Position numbers and translations under genes: made by a program. Below, in pieces: positions 58,250 through 64,000 of a DNA stretch of 64,000 bases (within the stretch, counting starts at the first letter, position 1; each line of letters starts with the position of its first letter). This stretch comes from Prado023 sp963706885 (GTDB taxonomy: Bacteria > Actinomycetota > Actinomycetes > S36-B12 > CAIYMF01). The notes beneath the pieces were generated by a model that worked only from the letters and a program-made list of their open reading frames with translations, did not search any database and was not told the DNA's origin. Where the stretch lies: contig CAVPNX010000019.1 of the NCBI GenBank assembly GCA_963706885.1, positions 1 to 64,000 of the forward strand, given 5' to 3'.

Positions 58250-59290
58250 CTAACGGGTGATCGGCCCGGCGTACTGGCCTGCGGGCAGGACCAGGACCTG
58301 GCTGCGGCTGCCATCGGCCAGGGAGATCCGCTCGACGGCCGTCCCGGGGTTCGGCGGCTCCGTGTCCTCCACATCCTCCGTGGGTGGCTGCGGGATCCGC
58401 TGGAGGTAGAGGAACCTGCCATCTGCGGAGCACCCGACGACCGAGTCCTGCTGCTCCCAGGTCACGTCGGCGACCTGCGCCGGGCCGACCACCAGGGCGG
58501 TGCTCGTGGAGCCCTCGAAGGTGAAGCCGAGGACGGAGTCGGCCCCGATCGCACACAGTGGCGCCCATCCCACGGGCGACACGCCCAGCTCGGTGACGGA
58601 CCCGTCGGTGACGTCCAGTCGGAGCACGTCGCTCGGGGCGGAGGGTTCCTCGGCGGGCAGGAACGGCGTGGTGACCAGCAGCACCTCGTCGGGGGAATCC
58701 GTGCCGAGCATCATCGTCAGGTCCGGGAAGGGCCCGAACTCGTCGATGGTGGATCCGTCGGCCAGCGAGGACACGATGATCGAACCCTCGGCGGGTCCCT
58801 CGCCGGTCTCCGGATCACGCCCGAGGTCGGTCGTGCGGGCCAGCCGGGCCTCGTCCAGGAGGGTGCAGACGTTGTAGAGCAGGCCCTCGCCGCCGCACCA
58901 CCGTGGGGCGGCCACCTCGTCGGTCACCTGCCCGTCGGAGTGGAGCTGGACGTCGGTTGTCCAGTAGTCGGTGAACGTCCCCGTGAGGGCCAGTGGTCCC
59001 TTCCCGTCGACGACGCCGGGGAAGGTGGTGTCGCTGGCCGGGCCGGAGAGCAGCTCGGCGGGGGTGCCAAGTGATCCGTCGGCCCCGATCGGGTGGGCGT
59101 TGATCGTCACCGACCCCACCTGCGCGGCCCACGCCGAGGAGTAGAGGGTCCCGTTGCCCGTGGACACCGAACTCGGTGAGGGGGCCGGCGAGCCCGAGGC
59201 GCCCCCCTCGCCGCCAGGCTCGGACGAGGTCGACGCGCAGGCCGCGAGCAGCGCTCCGGCCACTCCGATCACCAGCAGTCGCCTGACCAT
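58250..59290 (-). CDS. Lipoprotein of unknown function
   Basis: 346 residues. N-terminal signal and lipobox: RRLLVIGVAGALLAACASTS (Cys18), a Gly/Ser/Pro linker, then a domain with repeating DGS turns (ITEL, GSVTELGVSPVG, DGSTIDEFGPFPDL) that could be a beta-propeller-like extracytoplasmic domain. ATG 59290 has AAGGGGG upstream. It is convergent with crcB and divergent from the TPP riboswitch unit. No family recognised. Intact. Confidence 0.75.
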   Translation of the reverse strand: MVRRLLVIGVAGALLAACASTSSEPGGEGGASGSPAPSPSSVSTGNGTLYSSAWAAQVGSVTINAHPIGADGSLGTPAELLSGPASDTTFPGVVDGKGPLALTGTFTDYWTTDVQLHSDGQVTDEVAAPRWCGGEGLLYNVCTLLDEARLARTTDLGRDPETGEGPAEGSIIVSSLADGSTIDEFGPFPDLTMMLGTDSPDEVLLVTTPFLPAEEPSAPSDVLRLDVTDGSVTELGVSPVGWAPLCAIGADSVLGFTFEGSTSTALVVGPAQVADVTWEQQDSVVGCSADGRFLYLQRIPQPPTEDVEDTEPPNPGTAVERISLADGSRSQVLVLPAGQYAGPITR

Positions 59291-59381
59291 GGCAGCCCCC
59301 TTCGACTCACCACAACGATCCACCCATGGGCCCCCTCGCGTCCAGTGCCCATTCGGCCCGGTGGTGCTACCGTGGAGCCAC

Positions 59382-59471
59382 CACGACAGGGGAGCGCCAC
59401 GAGCGCTGAGAGTGCGGCTGGACCGCAGACCCTCGAACCTGATCCGGGTCATGCCGGCGAAGGAAGTCGTC
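59382..59471 (+). ncRNA. TPP (thiamine pyrophosphate) riboswitch
   Basis: THI-box core is clear: GGGGAGC (59390-59396), GCTGAGAGTGCGG (59404-59416), CCGCAGACCCT (59423-59433), AACCTGATC (59436-59444) and the closing ATGCCGGCGAAGGAAG. P1 pairs ACGAC (59383-59387) with GTCGT (59466-59470). It ends about 40 bases before the ykoE GTG, so it probably turns the HMP/thiamine transporter off when TPP is high. TACCGT near 59369 may be the -10. Confidence 0.95.
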
Positions 59472-59511
59472 CGCCCACCTGGCGTGGCCCGTCCCACCAG
59501 GAGGTTGTCCC

Positions 59512-60102
59512 GTGGACCCAGCACCGTCGTCGCGCCGTTGGCGCACCATCGACATCGTCACGGTCGCCGTGCTGGCCGTGGTGTCGGGGGTGGTGTTCTG
59601 GGCGTGGAACCTGGTCTGGACGGCCACCGGTCCGGTGTTCGCGGTGTTCCCGCCCGCGCAGGCACTGCTCTACGGGGTCTGGCTGGTGCCCGGCGTCCTC
59701 GGGATGCTGGTCGTGCGCCGGCCGGGTGCCGCGCTGGCCACGGCCTTCCTCGCGGCGGCCGTGTCGTGGCTGCTGGGGGCGTGGTGGGGCCTGTCGGTGC
59801 TCTGGTACGGGGTCCTGCAGGGCCTGGCACCGGAGCTGGTGTTCGCCGCCGGCCGCTACCGGTCCTTCGGCCGGACGGTCTCGGTCGTGGCCGGCGGGGC
59901 GGCCGGGGCCGTCCCCGGGCTGCTGGACCCGGTCTTCTGGTACCCGCAGTGGACGCTGGGCTGGAAGGTCGCCTACCTGCTGATCTGCATCGCCTCCTCG
60001 GCCCTGATCGCCGGGTTCGGCTCATGGGCCCTGGCCCGCCGGCTGGCGCGCACGGGCGTGCTGGACTCGTTCCCGTTGGGCCGGGAGCGCGTCGGCGTGT
60101 AG
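59512..60102 (+). CDS. ykoE: ECF transporter S component for thiamine precursor, YkoE type
   Basis: 196 residues, about six membrane helices: DIVTVAVLAVVSGVVFWAWN, VFAVFPPAQALLYGVWLVPG, SWLLGAWWGLSVLWYGVLQG, ELVFAAGRYRSFGR and SSALIAGFGSWALARRLA. YkoE proteins bind the hydroxymethylpyrimidine part of thiamine in an ECF-type complex with YkoDC. GTG 59512 has AGGAGG 6 bases upstream. A TPP riboswitch precedes it, confirming the pathway. First gene of ykoE-ykoD-ykoC. Confidence 0.92.
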   Translation: MDPAPSSRRWRTIDIVTVAVLAVVSGVVFWAWNLVWTATGPVFAVFPPAQALLYGVWLVPGVLGMLVVRRPGAALATAFLAAAVSWLLGAWWGLSVLWYGVLQGLAPELVFAAGRYRSFGRTVSVVAGGAAGAVPGLLDPVFWYPQWTLGWKVAYLLICIASSALIAGFGSWALARRLARTGVLDSFPLGRERVGV

Positions 60103-60117
60103 GCACACCGACCTCCC

Positions 60118-61830
60118 ATGGATCAGGCAGCGGGGGCGCGGATCACCGCGCAGGGGTGGGGCTTCCAGTACCCGGGACGCTCCAGCACTGCCCTGTCCGA
60201 CGTGTCGTTCACCATCGAGCCGGGAGAGCTCGTGGTCCTGATGGGCGCCTCCGGCTCGGGCAAGTCGACCCTGCTGGCTGCCCTGGCCGGCACGCTGCCC
60301 GAGGGCGGCGACTCCGGGGAGCTGCACGTCGTGGGCCCCGCTGGCGGCGCGGTCGTTCCCCGCGTCGGGTTGGTCCAGCAGGAGCCCGAGGGCAACATCG
60401 TGATGGAACGGGTCGGCGACGATGTGGCCTTCCCCCTGGAGAACGCGGCGGTCCCCGCGGCCCACATCTGGTCGCGGGTGGCCGGTGCCCTGGACGCGGT
60501 CGGACTCGACGTCGCGCCGGATCGGGACACCGGGCGGCTCAGCGGCGGCCAGCAGCAGCTGCTGGCAGTGGCCGCCGCGTCCGTGGCGGATCCGCACCTG
60601 CTCCTGCTCGACGAGCCGACCGCGAACCTCGACCCGGACTCCGCTGCTCGAGTCCTCGCGGCTGTCGAGGCAGTCCGGGCGGCCCATGGCTGCACGGTGG
60701 TGGTCGTCGAGCACCGCGTGGAGGCGTGGCTGGCGCGCGCCGACCGCGTCCTGGTTGCTGAGGACGGGTCGGTCAGGTCGTGGGACCCGGCCGCCCTTGC
60801 CGCCCACCTGCGCGCCCAACCGGACTCCGCGGCACGCGTGTGGGTCGACCACACCCATCTGCCCCGCCGCGTCCCGCTGGCGCCACCGGGCGAGGTGGTG
60901 CTGACGGCTCGGGGTGTCCTCGTCGTCGATCGGCTGCCCGAGGTCGACCTGGAGCTGCGCTCCGGGGAGGTGGTGGCCGTGACCGGCCCCCCAGGCGTGG
61001 GGAAGTCCACCCTGCTGGCCTGCCTCGCGGGACTGCTCACGCCCACGTCAGGGACGGTGCAGGTCCTCGGACCCACGGCCGGCCGGCATCGGGCCGATCC
61101 ATGGCGCTGGGCGTCGGCGGACGTCGCCGGAACGTTCGGGGTCGTGTTCCAGAACCCCGAGCACCAGTTCGTCACGGGCCGGGTCGTCGATGAGGTGCAT
61201 CACGGGCTGGTGGGCGCCGGGATCGAGGAGTCGCAGGCGGCAGGTCGCGCGGCGCGGATGCTCGATCGACTGCACCTGACCCACCTGGCGGACGCCGATC
61301 CCTTCACCCTCTCCGGGGGTGAGCAGCGCCGGCTCAGCGTGGGGACCGCACTGGCCCTGGACCCCGGGATCCTGCTGCTCGACGAGCCGACGTTCGGGCA
61401 GGACCCGGCCACGTGGGCTGAGCTGGTCGGCATCATCGCCGACCATCGCGACGCCGGCGGCGCAGTGGTGATGGCCACCCACGATCCGGATCTCGTGCGG
61501 TCCCTGGCTGCCCGTGAGGTCCGGCTCACCGCCACCGGGGCTGCGAGCGCAGTCCCTGGCGAACCCGGTCCCGATGTGTTCGGGTTGCCGACCCTCTACG
61601 GTCCGCAACCCACACCGTTCCCTGCCGCCGCTGCCGACGGGCCGCCGCTGCCGACGGGCGCGCCGATGCGGGGGGCACTGACTCCCGGCACGTCCCGGCC
61701 GGGTCGTCCCCGCCGGGCCCCGACTGGCCTCCCCCGGCGACCGGGCTGCGCGGGCTCGATCCGGTGGCGCTGCTCGGTGCAGCGGTGCTGCTCAGCACAG
61801 CCGCCCTGGTGTCGTCCTCGGTCGGTCTGA
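60118..61830 (+). CDS. ykoD: ECF transporter duplicated ATPase (YkoD), frame uncertain at 3' end
   Basis: Two ABC cassettes in one chain: Walker A VVLMGASGSGKSTLLAAL and VAVTGPPGVGKSTLLACL; signatures RLSGGQQQLLAVAAA and LSGGEQRRLSVGTALAL; Walker B LLLDEPTANLDPDS and LLLDEPTFGQDPATW. The end is unclear: after about residue 500 the frame turns proline-rich and runs to 61830, whereas the YkoC part continues in another frame from about 61670 (a six-G run at 61668-61673). The ATPase and YkoC may be one fused protein split by an indel there. ATG 60118. Confidence 0.87.
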   Translation: MDQAAGARITAQGWGFQYPGRSSTALSDVSFTIEPGELVVLMGASGSGKSTLLAALAGTLPEGGDSGELHVVGPAGGAVVPRVGLVQQEPEGNIVMERVGDDVAFPLENAAVPAAHIWSRVAGALDAVGLDVAPDRDTGRLSGGQQQLLAVAAASVADPHLLLLDEPTANLDPDSAARVLAAVEAVRAAHGCTVVVVEHRVEAWLARADRVLVAEDGSVRSWDPAALAAHLRAQPDSAARVWVDHTHLPRRVPLAPPGEVVLTARGVLVVDRLPEVDLELRSGEVVAVTGPPGVGKSTLLACLAGLLTPTSGTVQVLGPTAGRHRADPWRWASADVAGTFGVVFQNPEHQFVTGRVVDEVHHGLVGAGIEESQAAGRAARMLDRLHLTHLADADPFTLSGGEQRRLSVGTALALDPGILLLDEPTFGQDPATWAELVGIIADHRDAGGAVVMATHDPDLVRSLAAREVRLTATGAASAVPGEPGPDVFGLPTLYGPQPTPFPAAAADGPPLPTGAPMRGALTPGTSRPGRPRRAPTGLPRRPGCAGSIRWRCSVQRCCSAQPPWCRPRSV

Positions 61831-62441
61831 ACCTCGTGCTCGCGCTGGTGGCGGTCCTGGCGGGCCTGCTGGGTGGCCTGCCGGCGCGGCGGGTGGCCCT
61901 GCTGGCCGCACCGGCCCTGCTCGCATCGGCGAGTGTGGCGTTCTCGAACGCCCTGCTCAGCGCGGGTGGGCTGACGGCCGCCTCGTCCTGGGCCGCAGCC
62001 GCGCTGCCCGCCAGTCGGGTGCTGGCAGTCGCCTTGCCGGGGCTGGTCGCGGCCGTGGCCATGGACCCGACCGGCCTCGCCGACGCGTTGGTCGTGCGGC
62101 TGCGGGTGCCGGCCCGCCCGGCGTACTCCGTGCTCGCGGGCCTGCGCCTGCTCCCCCTGTTGTCCGACGAGTGGGTGGTCCTGGGTCGCGCCAGCCGGGC
62201 CCGGGGACTGGGTGGATCCGGGATCCGCGCCCGCGCCGGTCAGTTCACCTCGATGACGTTCCGGCTGCTGGTGGCTGCCCTGAGGCGGGGAGGCCGGCTG
62301 GCGATCGCCCTGGACGCGCGGGGCCTGCGCCCGCGGGCGCCCCGGACCATCGCCCGACCGGTCCGATGGGCTGGGCGTGACACCGTCGCGCTGGTCCTGG
62401 CCGCGGCCGCGCTGGGCGTCGCACTGACCACGCGCCTCTGA
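61764..62441 (+). CDS. ykoC: ECF transporter transmembrane (T) component, YkoC type
   Basis: CbiQ-like protein: DPVALLGAAVLLSTAALVSS, VAAVAMDPTGLADALVVRL, LRLLPLLSDEWVVLGRASRARG (the coupling helix with A-R-G motif) and RLAIALDARGLRPRAPR (second ARG-type motif). About five membrane helices. GTG 61764 gives 225 residues, but coding sequence (reading GPDWPPPATGLRGL) continues upstream to at least 61670, which suggests the true start or a YkoD fusion point lies there. Confidence 0.83.
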   Translation: MALLGAAVLLSTAALVSSSVGLNLVLALVAVLAGLLGGLPARRVALLAAPALLASASVAFSNALLSAGGLTAASSWAAAALPASRVLAVALPGLVAAVAMDPTGLADALVVRLRVPARPAYSVLAGLRLLPLLSDEWVVLGRASRARGLGGSGIRARAGQFTSMTFRLLVAALRRGGRLAIALDARGLRPRAPRTIARPVRWAGRDTVALVLAAAALGVALTTRL

Positions 62442-62559
62442 TCGGGGGCGCCGTCGGCACGTCCGCTCCGGCGGCGGTTCCCCTCGCGCAGACCACCGCC
62501 CAGCCGGACGTGGGTCGCCCCGGGCGCGGCTCCTGCGCGACCGGTGGGATCATCGGCGC

Positions 62560-63381
62560 ATGACCGAACAGCAGACCGGCGAGGTGCCAGAGGGATCGGA
62601 CGGCCACGTGGTGGTGGAGCGCCGAGGACATGTGCTGGTGATCGGGGTCAACCGGCCGCACAAGCGCAACGCGTGGGACCTGGCCACCATCGATGCGGTG
62701 GGCGCTGCCTACCAGGCGCTGGGCACGGATCCCGACCTGCGCGTGGGGGTCGTCCACGGGGTTGGGGAGCACTTCTCCGCGGGCCTGGACCTGGCCGAGG
62801 TCGGTCCCGCGGTGGCGGCCAAGGGTCCCGCGGCGCTGTCGGGCGGCTACGACTTCGATCCTTTCGGGGTCTGGGCGCCACCGGTGCCCAAGCCCGTCGT
62901 CCTGGCGGTGCAGGGAATCGCCTTCACCCTGAGCATCGAGCTGGCACTGGCCGCCGACATCGTGGTCGCCGCCTCCGACGTGCGCTTCCGCCAGTTGGAG
63001 GTGGGACGCGGGATCATGCCCTTCGGTGGTGCGACCTTCCGCGCGCAGTCCAGCCTCGGCTGGGGCAACGCCATGCGGTTCCTGCTCACGGGCGAGGAGT
63101 TCGGCGCGGATGAGGCCCTGCGGATCGGACTGGTCCAGGAGGTCGTCGCGCCGGGTGAGCAGCTCGCCGAGGCGATCCGGATCGCCGACCTGATTGCCGC
63201 ACAGGCGCCGTTGGGGGTCCAGGCGACGCTGGCCAACTCGCGGGTCGCACGAGCCAGCGGCCCGGCAGCGGCCGTCGATCACCTGCAGGAGGCCCTGCCC
63301 GGCATCATGGCCAGCCAGGACGCGGTTGAGGGCCTGCGCTCGTTCATCGAGCGTCGTCCCGCCCAGTTCGAGGGGCGCTGA
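62560..63381 (+). CDS. Enoyl-CoA hydratase/isomerase (crotonase) family protein
   Basis: 273 residues. GEHFSAGLDLAEVG forms the oxyanion hole. Two glutamates in the positions of the hydratase acids are present: Glu127 in TLSIELALAADIV and Glu147 in RQLEVGRGIMPFGG. The second half has WGNAMRFLLTGEEFGADEAL and the C-terminal trimer helix. Acts on acyl-CoA, role undefined, but fits the lipid-active gene content. ATG 62560 lies 6 bases after a GATCAT box (possibly leaderless). Intact. Confidence 0.88.
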   Translation: MTEQQTGEVPEGSDGHVVVERRGHVLVIGVNRPHKRNAWDLATIDAVGAAYQALGTDPDLRVGVVHGVGEHFSAGLDLAEVGPAVAAKGPAALSGGYDFDPFGVWAPPVPKPVVLAVQGIAFTLSIELALAADIVVAASDVRFRQLEVGRGIMPFGGATFRAQSSLGWGNAMRFLLTGEEFGADEALRIGLVQEVVAPGEQLAEAIRIADLIAAQAPLGVQATLANSRVARASGPAAAVDHLQEALPGIMASQDAVEGLRSFIERRPAQFEGR

Positions 63382-63475
63382 CTGCGGGGCTCACCCCATG
63401 CCGGTCCGGGGAGGGCCGGGCGATCCGCGGCTCGTGGGCAGGAGCGGGGCCGCCGGACCGGCGTAGGGTCGGCAC

Positions 63476-64000
63476 GTGACCATCGCTGAGCGACCGATCG
63501 TTGCCGAGGCCCCGGGGGTGCGGATCACCGCCAGTGCCCGGGGTGCGCACCTGATGAGCTGGACCACCCACGGCGTGGACCGGCTCTGGATGAGCCCCCT
63601 GTCGACGGTCGGGCAGTCCGAGGCGCTGCGTGGAGGTGTCCCCGTGCTGTTCCCCCAGTTCGGCACCTTCGGCGACCTGCCCAAGCATGGATTCGCCCGC
63701 ACCGCGGACTGGCAGCAGGTGCCTGCCGCCGCGCAGCAGGGCCGGGCGACCCTGTCGTTCCAGCTCACGGACTCCGCGGAGTCGCGCGCCGTGTGGCCGC
63801 ACCCGTTCCGTGTCCGTCTGGACATCTCGGCATCCCCCAGCGAGCTGACGATGGACCTCACGGTCGACAACCGTGGGCCCGACGTCGCCCGGTTCACCGG
63901 CGGCCTGCACACCTACCTGGCCGTGGCCGACCCCGAGGCGTGGATCGAGGGCATGGCCGGCGGACATGCCTGGGACGGGGTCTCCACGCAGGCCCCCACG
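63476..64000 (+). CDS. D-hexose-6-phosphate mutarotase (YeaD-like), cut by window end
   Basis: The reading starts VTIAERPIVAEAPGVRITAS and shows RGGVPVLFPQFGTFGDLPKHGFAR, the diagnostic motif of glucose-6-phosphate 1-epimerases (GH-like aldose epimerase fold), with GGLHTYLAVADP later. GTG 63476 lies 6 bases after TAGGGT (63464-63469), a leaderless-type start. No stop codon before 64000, so about 175 of roughly 280 residues are seen. Confidence 0.88.
   Translation, partial: MTIAERPIVAEAPGVRITASARGAHLMSWTTHGVDRLWMSPLSTVGQSEALRGGVPVLFPQFGTFGDLPKHGFARTADWQQVPAAAQQGRATLSFQLTDSAESRAVWPHPFRVRLDISASPSELTMDLTVDNRGPDVARFTGGLHTYLAVADPEAWIEGMAGGHAWDGVSTQAPT

Overview
The window comes from a high-GC (roughly 70%) actinobacterium. 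The evidence is the folD–DUF3017–mdh block, a purN–purH pair, a mycothiol-type maleylpyruvate isomerase relative, a DUF5302 protein, an MT0933-like small protein, many GTG starts, TAGnNT-type -10 boxes and several apparently leaderless genes. The order cannot be fixed from this sequence. No phage, insertion sequence or CRISPR array was seen. One tRNA-Lys(TTT) is present.

Layout. 0-10 kb: broken lipoprotein, PhzF-like isomerase, FadH-type 2,4-dienoyl-CoA reductase, DinB/MDMPI protein, SLC13 permease, purN-purH, and a CDF transporter converging on purH. 10-14 kb: alkylsulfatase divergent from a SulP permease. 14-20 kb: a lipid block of wax-ester synthase, aldehyde dehydrogenase, ChoD-like GMC oxidase and TetR, with a perfect 12-bp operator-like palindrome before the dehydrogenase. 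20-26 kb: HAD, VOC, folD, DUF3017, mdh, second SulP. 26-36 kb: SRPBCC, 2H phosphoesterase, DUF5302, a divergent urease-like gamma/beta and alpha pair facing agmatine deiminase and carbamate kinase, a short UvrA paralogue and a YtcJ-like amidohydrolase. 37-43 kb: MFS, aminotransferase, peptide release factor 3, secreted endonuclease-like protein. 43-48 kb: zinc module znuABC divergent from zur, then FUSC. 48-57 kb: hemolysin III, Abhydrolase_9 protein, an opposing run of two esterases and an ATP-grasp enzyme, HAD phosphatase, lipase. 57-64 kb: two overlapping crcB fluoride channel genes, a lipoprotein, a TPP riboswitch in front of ykoE-ykoD-ykoC, a crotonase, and the start of a hexose-6-phosphate mutarotase cut by the window edge.

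Most striking is the urease-like locus at 27.4-32.2 kb. The alpha subunit keeps all metal-binding and catalytic positions, but its flap cysteine is serine and the substrate-pocket loop is rewritten. No urease accessory gene is in the window, and the pair faces agmatine deiminase plus carbamate kinase. I propose, as inference only, a non-canonical ureido or guanidino hydrolase in agmatine/nitrogen catabolism. A second uncharacterised set is the ATP-grasp plus two esterase run.

Caveat: about 20 genes, including ones expected to be needed (zur, znuABC, ureAB), carry single-base frameshifts, often at G/C runs. Consensus indel errors explain this better than mass gene decay. Frame-broken genes are annotated over their full extent, with the breakpoints given.
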